DNA of 64,000 nucleotides from Astrothelium macrocarpum (Eukaryota; Ascomycota; Dothideomycetes; Trypetheliales; Trypetheliaceae): positions 62,001 through 126,000 of the forward strand of contig JAGEMR010000027.1 in assembly GCA_021030915.1 (NCBI GenBank). Reading direction: 5' to 3'. How positions within the stretch are numbered: position 1 is the first letter of the stretch; each line of letters opens with the position of its first letter. The notes below the pieces were generated by a model. The model worked only from the letters and a program-made list of their open reading frames with translations, searched no databases and was not told where the DNA came from. Shown piece after piece: positions 46,013 to 58,112 of this stretch. The position numbers were made by a program, and so were the translations under genes.

Positions 46013-48391
46013 ATGAATTACACGACCTTGAACTCGGAAGCAGTCGAGATCCGCCTTTTGCGGATTGAGCCTGGGTCATATCTTGACAAAATACACGGCA
46101 CGCTCTCCGTCTTCTCATTGCGGGATCCTCCTGCTTACAATGCCTTGTCTTACTGTTGGGGTTCCCTTAATCGCACACAAACGATTGAATTGAATGGATC
46201 GGAGGCGAAGGTAACGCAGAATTTAGAGCAAGCTCTGAGAGCTTTACGTGAGAACAGCGACTTCTTGATATGGGTAGATGCTCTATGTATCAATCAACTA
46301 GACGCTGTCGAACGTAGTAGGCAAGTTGCACGGATGGGCACCATTTACCGAATGGCGGACAAAGTTATCGCATGGCTTGGCGAGGGATGTGATGACGATA
46401 CCAGGCTAGTTGCACTCTTAAAGGCCTTTCGAGAAGCAAAGAAGAAACTTGTTGAAGATGACGCTTTATCTGTTTCTTCAATTGGATCTGATGTCATGAG
46501 TGACCTTCATCGCATTGAAGACAGTGAGAATATAACTAGTAGCACTACGAAAGAATCTAGCAGCCAAGGTCCAGCTCCGGAAAATAGTACTAATGAGGAT
46601 GGAACCAAGCTGATCCATCGGCGCCGGCGAGAAAGCGATACATTGAGTTGGAGGAGACATAATACCAAAGCAACTGGTATAGATATGTATGCTTCGAGCA
46701 ACGAGGGTTACGCATCTTCTACAAAAACGGAAGAAAAAGACGACGAGGACGAGGACGAGGACGAGGACGACAGTGATATTGACGAGAGCAGTGACGATGA
46801 TGATAGCAGCAGTGATAGCGATCATAAAGATAGCGATAGCTCACTTGCCAACAGCTCCGACGTCTCAACAAGTGATGCATACAAGTATCTAGAGGAGACA
46901 CCTATATTGCTGGTCAAAAGGATGCGACAGATCTTGAAGGCGTATGATTTCAACATGAGCTCATGTGTTGAGAGTTTGAGCAATTTCCTTCAACGTCCCT
47001 ACTGGCAAAGGGTTTGGATTATTCAAGAGCTGGCACTGGGTCATGACGTGTCCATTTACTGGGGTCGAAATTCTCTAACGTGGCCAACGTTCTCCTCTAT
47101 CGTAAGGAATCTCAACAAAGCCAAGGTGTTGTCGGGTCCAAGTGTTCGGAACATCTATAATCTATCGACTTTCCATGAAGATGTTGCAAACAACAGATCC
47201 GTAAATCTCCTTGATGCGCTCACACGGACGGCACACGCTTTGGCAACCGATGAACATGACAAGATATACGGTATTTTCGGACTAGCATTCGACGCACAAA
47301 TCTATGACCCTGTGCCAAACTATCAGCAAGACGTGCGACAGATGTGTTTGTCAATGACGAAGCAGCTTATCCGTAATAGCAAATCCCTAGACATATGTCC
47401 CCTGTTGGGGAGTGGCCCAATGCAGCTCAGCCAAGATTTGCCTTCGTGGTCACCTTGGTGGACAAGCTTAAATGCCGACAAGCAACAACGCCAGGTACAT
47501 TATTTACTGGGCAGCTCGCGTTTTTGGATTTACGATTACACGGAATCAAGTGATGACGATGGTGAGATGTGGATGGACGATAATTTTCTCAAGGCTGGCA
47601 AGGAGGGTCGACCTGTGAACAAGTGTCGAGCAACAAGGAAGACGAAGCCGGTTGTGACATTTGAAAACGACGTGCTGCATGCTATGGGTCACAAGATCGA
47701 TACTATCAAACACGTTAGTGCTACAGGAGACCCCAAATCAACAGCAGTCGTGATACAAAAAGATCATAAAGGTCAACACGACAAACCAAAAGATGTGAAC
47801 AAAGATGACAAAGAGACTTTCATGGAGTTTTTTTGCTTACTTAGCTATCGCAGCCCTAAAGACTGGAAAGAAATGAAGGTCGAGGAGTGCATAGCGTGCC
47901 TGTCATCATTGTTCAATAATCCTTCACAAGCAAAAGGTCTCCCAAAACAGCTACTGTTTTCATTGGAGTGGCTTCAAAGGCATGAAAATTTTCCGCTTCG
48001 TAAGCTCGGCCTGCGAAGCTGGATCCAAAGCATAGCCAATAAATACGGTCGCAAGCCGTCACGGTCCAAGAAGAAGTCCAAGGATGGAAAGGTAGCAAAT
48101 CAGAGAAAAGACCAGGTAAAAAACCTTCTGAGTGGTTTGGCGAAACCTCTGCGAGATGACTTGAGACTGATGACTGGCAAGGAAGGGATGATAGGTTGGG
48201 TAACGGAGCAGGCGAAGCCAGGAGATCATCTCTTTCTTTTGAAAGGGTGTAGCTTGGTTGTGGTGCTGCGGAAGAGGGACGGTGGAGGCTATTTTATTAT
48301 TGGCGACGCATTCGTACAAGGCATGATGGATGGGATATATGTACTCGACCACGATGATGCCGATGATTGGAAGATTGTAGAAATCCACTAA
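46013..48391 (+). CDS. HET-domain (heterokaryon incompatibility) protein
   Basis: Single exon, 792 aa. The HET domain is unmistakable: AYNALSYCWG (41-50), FLIWVDALCINQ (84-95), then RSRQVARMGTIYRMADKVIAWLGEG. HET domains trigger programmed death of fused cells of unlike genotype and are related in fold to TIR domains. The domain is split: between WLGEG and YWQRVWIIQELALG lies about 200 residues of Ser/Asp/Glu-rich sequence with a DEDEDEDED run encoded by a hexanucleotide repeat. The C-terminus (IGWVTEQAKPGDHLFLLKGCSLVVVLRKR) is the usual end module of HET proteins. It lies beside a broken methyltransferase and an NLR, a typical arrangement for incompatibility regions. Confidence 0.93.
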   Translation: MNYTTLNSEAVEIRLLRIEPGSYLDKIHGTLSVFSLRDPPAYNALSYCWGSLNRTQTIELNGSEAKVTQNLEQALRALRENSDFLIWVDALCINQLDAVERSRQVARMGTIYRMADKVIAWLGEGCDDDTRLVALLKAFREAKKKLVEDDALSVSSIGSDVMSDLHRIEDSENITSSTTKESSSQGPAPENSTNEDGTKLIHRRRRESDTLSWRRHNTKATGIDMYASSNEGYASSTKTEEKDDEDEDEDEDDSDIDESSDDDDSSSDSDHKDSDSSLANSSDVSTSDAYKYLEETPILLVKRMRQILKAYDFNMSSCVESLSNFLQRPYWQRVWIIQELALGHDVSIYWGRNSLTWPTFSSIVRNLNKAKVLSGPSVRNIYNLSTFHEDVANNRSVNLLDALTRTAHALATDEHDKIYGIFGLAFDAQIYDPVPNYQQDVRQMCLSMTKQLIRNSKSLDICPLLGSGPMQLSQDLPSWSPWWTSLNADKQQRQVHYLLGSSRFWIYDYTESSDDDGEMWMDDNFLKAGKEGRPVNKCRATRKTKPVVTFENDVLHAMGHKIDTIKHVSATGDPKSTAVVIQKDHKGQHDKPKDVNKDDKETFMEFFCLLSYRSPKDWKEMKVEECIACLSSLFNNPSQAKGLPKQLLFSLEWLQRHENFPLRKLGLRSWIQSIANKYGRKPSRSKKKSKDGKVANQRKDQVKNLLSGLAKPLRDDLRLMTGKEGMIGWVTEQAKPGDHLFLLKGCSLVVVLRKRDGGGYFIIGDAFVQGMMDGIYVLDHDDADDWKIVEIH
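46742..46771 (+). repeat. GACGAG hexanucleotide repeat (Asp-Glu)
   Basis: Five tandem six-base units encode an alternating acidic run inside the HET gene. It is likely length-variable between strains. Confidence 0.9.
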
Positions 48392-49605
48392 TGTTGAAGT
48401 TCTTGGCCTTTTGAATGGCCTTTCTCCCGTTGAGTATTTCCAGGTGCACAGTGTCTCATGCAGTTCACACACCCTGGACTTATTTCTCAAGTCGAAGGCA
48501 ACAAGCTTTCGTAATGTCGTATACCAAGACCAACTTGTTATTCTTGGGTAGTGAATGGAAGAGACGACTGATCTGTTAAATAGTTCGCCACGTTTGGTCA
48601 ATGGTAGGCGGGCTTCGATCAAACGTCCATGTCTCATTGATGAGCTTGAGTTGTTCAAGGGTATCCAAAGCAGGTGTAGCCAGTAACAAGGGCGACCGGC
48701 GTACCTTCCAATCCTTCGATTAAGTTTTGACACTCAGGAAGCTCATGACTCGGCGCAATTTTGCTTGAGACGACTTGTCCTTGTCCCTTATAGGCATAAG
48801 CTCAGAGCCATCAATTTCTTCATCAATTGCTTTCGCATTTTCATTAGATGTATATTCTACTCTTGACTATCGTAAGCCCTTAATTCTTTGCTTTTGTCCT
48901 AACTCAACTTCCATCCTCTGTTGGTTTTGATTTCGAGTTGTTCCTGGAGCTGGTTCCTCAGTATTGGTAGTCCTCTGTAAGTCGGATATTATGCGTCCTC
49001 TGGTATCGGGTCACTCTTTCCCGGGACTCCGTGCTTTGAAAGCCCTTAGAATATGGCTATCTCCCGGTTCTAAGGATTGTAGTGGTTTCTAGTCGAGCAA
49101 AGACGTGGGTCGTACGAAGTGATGCAGCTATCGATATTGTGATACTTGGTAAGACAAATGCCTTGATGGAACGCCGTGCCGAAATTTGTTACCCTCGTAG
49201 GCTCTAGGTCGAGTCTTGCGGGCTTTCTGCTGATGCAATGGCGGCTTGCGAAGATGGAAGGTGAATGAACGCTGTGAGTGACTTCAATCGTCATAGTTCT
49301 AAAACTCTGTCCTCAAAGTGTTTGTACTTGGGCGCATAAATTTCATTACACAAACTAACTTAGTTGTGAGTACCCTAAATGAGACGAGCCCGATGCGAAA
49401 CCACACCGGTTAATATAACTATAGCACAAAGGCTTTCTATAAAGCAAGCAATCAGATGTCAATTTGCATATATTAAACATACTACCAGTGGAGCAGCGGA
49501 AAACATATAAAATCTACTAGGTCTACCACGCTTTCCCGAAACCCGCCTATGTTCGCTCTATATATTGAATACGCTTGGAATTCATTCAACTGAATTATAC
49601 TCATT
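48392..49605. other. Intergenic, no supported gene
   Basis: 1.2 kb between the HET gene and the methyltransferase remnant. A TATATA box-like sequence at 49559-49564 lies about 45 bases before the old methyltransferase start. No other coding signal. Confidence 0.5.
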
Positions 49606-50290
49606 ATGGTTACCGATGGGGAAACTTCTGCCTACATCATGGCGAGCCACGATGAGCTGATGCGATTGACGCTCAATCATCGAACCATGAAGGATGACAT
49701 GGAAGGAAAGCTGATCCTTGCTCCTATCGATTTCGCAGCTCGACCACTGCAATTTCTCGATTCAGCTACCGTAAATGGTCTCTTCTTGAGCGATCTTGCC
49801 GCCGTAGCTACAGCACCCGCACATGCTAAGCATTTTTTTACTAGCACGGACGTCAACCCCAATGACTTTCCAAAGATATTTCCAAGTGATTTTACGTACC
49901 AGGTACGGGATGTAAATAAACTCTAGCCTTGAAATTGGAAAGGTTCATTTGACTCCGTTTTCTCGCGGCGTAGTCTCGCTGCTGGTAGTGGCGGCATCAA
50001 AGTAGTTATGCGGAATATATGCGAGCTTGTTAAGCTTGGTGGCTGAATCCAATCCGTTGAGGGGACATTGTCACGCCCAAGCCCGGATCTGATAAGCCTA
50101 CATAGCCAAGCAACGCTGTTGTGATTGAAAGGTCTGGGTTCCAAGCTCGTAGATGAATAACTTTACCTCCGGTGATTAAGATAAGGCCGTGTGACCAGAT
50201 GATGGCGGATTTACTCCTCAAAAGGCCAGGGAACGGGATGGTCGAGCCAGTGGTACTAAAGGGTTCGGGCCGCAACCTGCTTGCTGTGTT
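49606..50290 (+). pseudogene. Degraded LaeA/UMTA-like methyltransferase
   Basis: The frame opens at ATG 49606 with a family-like N-terminus: a hydrophilic DELMRLTLNHRTMKDDMEGK, then LAPIDFAARPLQFLDSATVNG (SAM-binding motif I region), a TDVNPNDFPK acidic-loop segment and TYQVRDVNK. It then hits TAG (49924-49926) and TGA (49930-49932), yet the same frame continues recognisably as NWKGSFDSVFSRRSLAAGSGG and NICELVKLGG, where TGA (50047-50049) replaces the Trp expected in the family's GGWIQ motif, followed by IQSVEGTL. Later stops and a frame change follow. Several lesions are explained by C-to-T or G-to-A changes (Trp TGG to TAG or TGA; Arg CGA to TGA). The 3' end is approximate; the NLR ends at 50371 on the other strand. 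Confidence 0.75.
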
Positions 50291-50370
50291 GAGAAGCGGC
50301 TAGAGCGTACAGCAAGTGATACCTTCCGTGAAACCTCATATGGAGGAATTGGAAGACCGGCAATGAAAAG

Positions 50371-53300
50371 TCATATTGTAGCAGCGTCAGACAGCCCAGT
50401 GGAACTTGAAGTGGAAAGCCATTCCTCTGGCTCATTACCATCTTCAGTCTGGATTTCGGTCGCCGAGTTTTCCGACAGCTCGTCCTGTGAAAGACCAAGG
50501 ACCGCCAAAAGATTTTGCCGCGCAACAAATGTATCTGGATGCTCCTTTCCAAGTGTCTTGCATCGACCAAGAAAGACACGCATAAACATCTTCTCCGCTT
50601 CGGAATGTTTATCCTGGTAATTCAACACAAAGGCTAGATCTGATGCTATATCATACTCCTCTGCATCTCCCTCTCCAATCAGTTCCTGTAAAGACAAAAT
50701 CGCACGCGAGAAAGCTTCTTCTGCCTCACTATATTTTCCTCGAGAACGCAGAGCTCTGCCAAACCAATGCAAGCATTCAATGGTGTAGCGATGCTGCTCT
50801 CCTAAAACCATTTTATCACTCTGTAAGGTCTGATGGAAAACGTCCGCTGCCTCGACGTATTTTTCTCGATTATAAAGAGTAATCCCCAACCAAAACATGC
50901 TGTTACGTGTGTCTGGGTCTTCAATGCCCCGAACCTTTGTCATTTCCTCAGCTGTACGAGAGAACGTTTTCTCAGCCTCGGCATATCTTGCTTGGCTGGA
51001 CTGAGCTCTGCCTAACCAAAACATACAAAACATACGTACGAGTCTGCGTTCTTCATCAGCTTCTTGACTCTCTTCAAGATTGTCAAGTGTGTCTGAGAAC
51101 GCCTTCTCCGCTTCGGGAAATCGTGCTTGTTCATAAAAAGTTCTGCCCAACCAAAAAGAGCATTGCAGTGTGTCGTCGTGAACATTTCCTACGTCTCTTA
51201 TATGACGTCCTACCGTATCCGAAAAAATCTTTTCCGCCTCGGTGTAGTTTTTTAGATGCCATAGAATGCGTCCATATTGATACATGTCGGTTCGGACGCT
51301 TTTGTCTTCTGGAAATGCCGCCTTCTTGATTTCTAGAATTCGCGAGAAGATTTTTGCGGCTTCAGTGTCCTTTCCTTGATAGTCTAAGCTGCAGCCAAGC
51401 CAGTACATACGTTTGAGTGCTTTCCTATTTTCCTCTCCATGAACTGTTTTGATAGCTTGCAAAGCGCAGCCAAGCACGTCTTCTGCTTCCAAGTACTTTT
51501 CTTGCTTGAAAAGTGACCGGCCCAGATACCAAATGGCGTCCAAGCTGACTTTATCGTTCTCTCCGAAGACCGTAGTGCTGTGTGACAACCAAAGGCGACA
51601 TACTTTTTCAGCCTCGTCAAACTTCCCTTGATCATAGAGAATGGTTCCGTAGAGTTCTAAATGATATACAGCCGGCTTTGAGAGTATCGTTCTGGTCGGG
51701 TACCATATGTCTCTATCTAAAATCTTTTCACATTCTGGCATAAGCTGGAGCGAACAGTCTTCTGCTTCGGACAAGCGCTCAAGTTCCCATCCTAACGTTT
51801 GTGCCAAATTGAAGTGAGCAATGAACCCCCAGAAACTACGACAACTGGATTTTCTGGTTGCAACACGGAAGGCCTCCAACGCCTTTTCTGGCCTTTTGAG
51901 TCTCCTATAAAACTCACCGACACCAATCAAGACTGGCGTTGGGACTTGAGCCCGCAGTATTGCCTGAAAAAGAAGTTCAAGAGGATCCGAAAGGTTCTTT
52001 ACATTCAACAGCCTGCGCATCAAGCTAGACGTAAAGCGGGGCATTCTGAGCGCAAGCGAACCGTTTTGCATGAGCAGTTGCATCATTTCCTCCTGTGTCG
52101 ACCAACACATCGGCAATCTCCTCGACAAGGACACCTCTGCGTCACCTTCTGGTGTTGCTTCCAGGCGCTCAGTAGATACGTTGTCTCCGAAGAGTGCATC
52201 CAGTCCCTCTAGTCGACTTGAATGAGCCTGGTAGAGCTTTTCGTGAAGATCCATGGTTTGCTCGTTCCCCTCGCTCCAGGAGAGAAACTCCCCAGTGTCT
52301 TCGGCGCAGGCATTGCCAGAATTGCTAAAGAGGACACAACCTTGGTAGTACTCTGCCCAATCAAGGTGTGTCGAAGCACCAAAAAATTGCCGAATCTTTC
52401 TAATACTTTCGGGAAGTCCCTTGCTCTGGTTGAAATGAAAAAGCAGGTTCTCGCATGCGTATCCGAGAAAAGGACATTCTACAGCGTCAAAGTCTTGCTT
52501 TTGTATTTCCCAGTACTTAACACAAATGGAGAAAAAGAGATGGTCTGCGCAACAAGGATCTACTCGTAAGCACGTGAGATGCTTGTCATTGGCATTCGCC
52601 CATTCAGACTCAGGTCGAATGAGGAACTCTTTGACTGAGGTGTGCGCAAGAGATATGACATTCCCAGTAATGGTTATCAAGTTACCACAAAGATCACGGA
52701 GATGACGAGCAAAGTCAGCGACTGCATATTCGGACAACACGAACGGACTAGGATGTTCTTGATCAGACCAGTCTGCCAATGCCTCTGCGTATTGAAGCTC
52801 TTCCATTCTCAAGGGTCGTCGGGCGGCCACAACAAGAGAGAGTAGGATATGCAATAGTCTTCTGTCTGTATCATCCATGGCTCGGACAAGAGATGATAAT
52901 AGTTGTCGATAAGTTTGTATAAGGCCATACGGTAAGTGACGTAACCTCTCTTTCAGTATGGAATTGGAGGCAGATTTGTTCAAATCATGCATGGCGAATT
53001 TGACCCACAAAAACATTCCATCAGAGTTCGTGCGTAAGGTCTGCTGGGCTAAAGCTTGAATCTCAGTCGATCTTAGATTCCTGCATCGAGAGATTTCGCT
53101 CTGAATAAAAGCTTCCATGTCAGAATTTGTCGCTTCGGGAGTGACTTCGATAGTCTCTGAACCCGTGAATGATTCAAACGCGCATGGTCGTCCAAAGATG
53201 GCCGCCCGAGACGTTTGGTGAAGCGCTAGAAGGTTGTGAATTAGTGTAAACGATTCCGAACTGGAATGTTTGCATTCGTCTAACCCATCAATAACCCAAA

Positions 53301-54712
53301 CCATTTTCTGCTGTGATGATGTTTGAATAAACGCATCCCACAGGCGAGCAGCTGCAGAGTGATTTTGGACCATGAGATTCTGTATGACGTCAAAACCTTG
53401 ACAACCTGAAGCCTGTAACGACTGCCATATGAACGATCGGGCTAAGTCAGCGTGTGTCTGTCTCGTTGCGTCCATGCTAGAAAATGAAAAGAAGAAGACA
53501 CGTTCTTCACTAGCTCTTAACGATCTGGTTACTGAAGATGCAAGCACAGATTTGCCACAGCCGTGTTTCCCAGTGATCTGGAGCAGACGGTTCGTACCTG
53601 ATCCTTGCTGCCATTCAATCAGTCGCGGGTCACGCCATATCCATTGGCATGTTCCAGGAAGTTGTTCATGAAGGAGCCCTTCAAGGACTTCTTCTTGATT
53701 CGATGGTCGGAGCCAAGAGGCGACCTTGACACGTAGATCTTCGTTTTGTTTTCGGAAAGCATCATCTCGAGCTCTGGATGCTCTCAGCAACTCGGTCGCG
53801 ATAGCAGCACTATCAGCATCTTGAGATAGCTTTTTAAGACGGTCATTGAAATATGCAAGGTCTTTCTTGAGGTTTGTTGCAGCGATATCGAACAACTTGC
53901 GCAAACGACCACGGCTCAGGTATTGAATGATGCATGAGGAATATTCGATTATGCATGTGTAGATGTTGAGAAGGGCAGTTTGAAGGACCATATCATCATT
54001 GAGCTGTTCATAGATGCTGAAACGAGCAAGCCCGTTGGACATGGTTTCAATGAGGCTGACAATGTGCTCCACAACCTCCGAATGGTATTCTGATAGTTGA
54101 AGCGCAAACTTCAAGGGGGCCCACACCGGGCACGCAATTCCTGCTTGCGTTTGCACAATGACATCGACCACATTTCCAAAGTTCACAAGCCAAGCCGAGT
54201 GTTGTTTGAATCTATCCACAAGTTTCCTTTTCTTCTTCTGCGAACCATATTTGGCGACAAGGACTTCGACCAGCTCCGTGATTACGTCGCCGCTGGTACA
54301 TTGTTGAGAGTGATCGATTGGAAATTTGGCGATAGTGGCTTGAGCATTGTCTATAGCCTTCTGCCGTACAGATACGACGTTTTGCTCAGGGAGAGGAGAT
54401 GAGACTTCAGGGCTTCGCACTTCCTTTGCTGGGCTCGCCATAGATCCGGTATCGTACCTTTTGCCATTTGATGGGTAGATTTGCAGTCCGAGGATGGAAC
54501 GGCTCTGTGATATACAATCAAGTGTGTGGCTATGCTTCAGCCTCGCAAATACTAGGGAGCGAACCTTGCCTACCTTAAACTGCAACCAGGCGCATGCCCA
54601 CAGCAGGCATACTTACATCTTTGAGTACTTTCCAGCCAGACGTCCTGGTGTCCGCAGGGTCTGGACGAATGAGATTGATTGGCTTTTCTGTTTTTGAGAG
54701 TTGCACGATCAT
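50371..54712 (-). CDS. NACHT-TPR NLR protein (STAND NTPase), 5' end interrupted by a transposon
   Basis: The main exon is 54504-50371; an upstream piece, 54712-54617, is joined by a 112-bp intron (GTAAGT ... TCACAG), giving 1409 aa from MIVQLSK. A downstream start, ATG 54441 (MASPAKEV, 1356 aa), is also possible. Numbering from that start: an N-terminal alpha-helical DUF7708-like domain (about 30-230), the P-loop GKHGCGKS (291-298), Walker B VIDGLDE (about 383), a winged-helix and linker region, then about ten TPR units of roughly 45 residues (WLGR..Y....Y.EAE..F..) to about 1300, and a Ser-rich end. NACHT-TPR proteins are fungal innate-immune or incompatibility receptors that oligomerise on ligand binding. 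The first exon seems to be cut by the Tc1-type element. Confidence 0.88.
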
Positions 54713-54796
54713 ACTGGAGTGGTGGCGGAGGCCTCTGCTTAGGTCCTCAGCGGCGGGAACGCCACCAGACGCGTTTTCAAGATTTAGCGTGTTTGC
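54617..54796 (-). other. 3' part of the transposon-split first exon of the NLR
   Basis: On the minus strand this piece is open in the phase of the NLR. It reads ANTLNLENASGGVPAAEDLS up to SGWKVLKD and ends at a consensus donor GTAAGTATG (54616 downward). The TA and 16 bases beyond the far end of the transposon (58336-58321) complete it to exactly 66 codons starting ATGATG. What this N-terminal segment does is unknown. Confidence 0.6.
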
Positions 54797-54798
54797 TA

Positions 54799-54998
54799 CA
54801 CTCGCAGGAACGTTGGGCGTCCCCTCCGCACCGCCGCTTCCCCGCACCCTCCGCACCACCAAATTTGTATGAGAATTCGGGATCAGCCCAGCACAAAAGC
54901 TTGGTGGTTGCCTTTTTAGCTGAAATTTGTGCATTTGTTCATTTGATTTCCTAATTCGGTAATTTTGAAACCGTTAGCGTGGTGGTGAGATCGAAATG
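54799..54998 (+). repeat. Left terminal inverted repeat
   Basis: About 200 bp, the inverted counterpart of 58110-58318. It is GC-rich and unmutated in its outer part, and its inner end includes an ATG (54996). Confidence 0.9.
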
Positions 54999-55418
54999 GC
55001 TCGAAAACGTCATTCCATTGTATCTGGCTCAATCAATTCGAACAAAAAATCAGCTCCATCTTGGATTGAATTACCTCTTTTAACAGTTAAAATCAGAACT
55101 GTCAAACGGACTGAAACAGTTACAACAATGGATGAGACTCTATCTATAATAACTAATGAACAGATTACGGAGATACAAATATCTCCTTTTACTGATTCGC
55201 AGTCCAAATCATCTCAAATCAATTTAAATCCATTTCTTAATCAATTATTATCTGTTTCTTTAATGGATTTTTTATTTGGAGTTTCATCACGGAATATTAG
55301 TGTGATATCTATTCATGATAATGAGAAGATAATTCATTCAATTGAATTAATAATCAATTCGGTCGAATCGATAATAATTAAAAAGAAATTGAAATCGTTC
55401 TATTTCGATTTAATCTGA
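54996..55418 (+). pseudogene. Second frame of the transposon, unknown product
   Basis: 140 codons starting from the ATG within the left inverted repeat (MARKRHSIVSGS). It runs opposite to, and converges on, the transposase. After the shared first codons it does not resemble the transposase. It is Ile/Ser/Asn-rich toward the end, as expected for a RIP-mutated frame, and probably the head of a longer decayed gene. Confidence 0.5.
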
Positions 55419-57489
55419 TAATTCAAATATAAAAATAAAAAAATATATATAAATTTGGAAAATAATATTATAAATTCGTTCGATTAATATTGGAATTCTC
55501 ATTTTTATAATAATTTTAATAATATAAAATTTAATAGATTATCAAATAATCGATTTGATAATATTAAAATCAAAATTAAATCAGTTTTAAAATCATTAAA
55601 AATTCGAAATCAAATAATCTATTTATTTATTAATTTATCAGAATCAGAATCGTGGGCCAAAATTGATCAGAAATTAATTCAATATTAGATCGAATAAAAT
55701 GAATAGAAATTTATAATATCTTTCATTATTGAATTAATAAATAATAAAATTTCATTCAAAATGATAGATAAATATAATCTAATAAAATATTTATATTATT
55801 CGATTTATTATAAAATTAATTAATTGAATATCAGATATTCATCATTAAAATAATAAAAGAAATTTTTTTTTAAATAATTCAATAAATTAAAATAATTAAT
55901 AATTTTATTTATGAGATCATTAAAAAATGAAAATATTCAGATAATTATAATCAAAATTTAATCTGATATTAGATTAATCAAAAAATTCAAAAATATATCC
56001 GATTTTTTATAATTGATTTAAGAATTTGGAATGATTTGATAATAAATAATTCAATTAATTCAGAATAATCATTATTTGAATTATTTAAATTATTTATTGA
56101 ATGAAATGATCAAAAATATAAAATAAATTTAATATCAATTTCTAATTCCATGAATGTTATTTTTATAAATATATTTAATTTTTATTAAAAAATAACTGAT
56201 GAATGGAATATTGGGTCAAATATATTTATTGAAATAGATATACTGAATAAAAAATTGTAAAAAAGAATTTCTGATTCATTATTATTATTAATATCTGAAT
56301 TAATAATAAATAAAAACGTATTGATATATTTAAAATGACATAAATAATGAAATAAATAGAAATCAATAAAAATTGAATTTAATAAAATGATGAAAATATT
56401 TGATCAGTATAAATATGACTTTGAAGGGTTCAAATTTTTGCGGCGAAATAATAAAGGAATCAAATTATTAATTGAAAGAGATATTACGAAAGATATTATT
56501 ATGATAATCTTTCGAGATATCAAAAAATGGAATTAAAAATGAATTAATTAATAATTTAATCAGTCAAATAAATAAACAATTTATTAATTAATTAAATAAA
56601 TAATTGATTTAATAATTAAAAGAATAAGATTATAATGGAAAAAATGATGGAGAAAATGATGAAGAAAAATAAAATATTCAAAATAAACGAAATTAATTTA
56701 AATATTCGAATTCGCAATATATATATAAAATTTTATAAAATTAATATTTTTATTCTAATAATTTATTAATAAATTCAATATTTAATAATATGATTTGATA
56801 TATGATATATATTTATTATATGATCTGATTAGATCAATTTATAAATTTTAATATAAATATATGATATATTATTCCACCATTTTTCTTCTAATAATTTATT
56901 AATAAAATCGATATTTATCAATAAATTTGATATATTTCAAATATTGATTATATAATTTTATTATATATTCATTTTTTTATAACATTTTTTATATAATTCT
57001 TTATAATATTTTTTATAATATTTTAAATAAATCGAAAATATCTAATTTATGAAATTACGAATTTAATTAATTAAAAATAGAAATATACGAATTATAAAAA
57101 TATTCTTGTATTTATTTTTTATCCTTTTCAATCTTTTTAATATATCAAATTAAATATTCAATAAAATCGAAATCTTCCGAATCTGAATATAATTCATAAT
57201 ATCTTTTAATAAAATCTTTGAATTTAGAAAAGAATTTTTTAATCGAATTCAGATTAAAAGAATATAAAAATAAATATATCAATTTCATTTCGAATTATTT
57301 TATAATCAAATTAATCATTTTCTTATTATGATATATTGATATATTATTCATTATTAATATTGAATTTAATAACGGATTATTAAAATTAAATGGAAAATAT
57401 TTTGATAATAATAATTCCTTCAATCAATATATGAATATTTGAATTATTATTGAATTTTTATAAATTTAATAATCCAGAATTCCATTAAT

Positions 57490-58112
57490 TATATATATTG
57501 ATAGGATATTATAATATCGTCCATATTCGAGGAAATAATATTGAATTATTTTCGATTTTTTTGATATTTGATTATAAGGGCGAAATCCAATATATTAATC
57601 CGTTCTATTTTTATCGATGTATATCAATTATTCAATTGAATATTATATTATTATGATCATATGATTATCATGAAATTTAATAGAATATTTTTTTGTTATT
57701 CGGTGATATTTCAAATAATTTGTTAATTATTGAATTTATTATTTCGAGAACGAATGTTAATCTTTTTTCTCGTCCAATCATTCTGATATAATCTTTTCGC
57801 CACCAGCGAGAGATCCATGAGTATATCGAATTACTGCCAGATCCATTCAGCCATTTCGTCGATATATATACCAGGTTTCGTGAGAAGATATTCCTTCAGA
57901 ACCTCAATAATAGTAGGTGTCAGAATTCGCGAAAGACCGTGATGATGGATTGGATTCAAAGGACTGCTATACAATTTGATATTTCTTTTGATTTTTTTTA
58001 TTATTCGAATAGTTATATGAATAATTCGGATAATATCATGTTGTGGGAGATCGTTATAATCCAAAAGTGTGACGATGATAATACATTGAATAGGAGCGAT
58101 ATTTCGGACCAT
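57490..58112 (-). pseudogene. Tc1/IS630-type transposase remnant
   Basis: From ATG 58112 the minus strand encodes a helix-turn-helix N-terminus of the family: LPQHDIIRI, then SRILTPTIIEVLKEYLLTKP and YIDEMAEWIWQ, where a TAA (57833-57831) stops it. The same frame continues as FDILMDLS, then NDWTRKKINIRSR, and farther left a weak match to the DKRTGxRKYGWSP-type segment of the DDE domain, with many stops. The downstream end is lost in the AT-rich region. The defects are of the C-to-T/G-to-A type, so the element is dead. Confidence 0.8.

Noticed and set aside
48059..48733. 224-codon minus-strand frame antisense to the HET gene end
   Set aside because: It overlaps the conserved HET C-terminal module on the other strand and has no recognisable domain.
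54575..54934. 119-codon minus-strand frame running through the left TIR
   Set aside because: Its N-terminal part is just the transposon end. Only the part from 54796 leftward is meaningful, as the split NLR exon.
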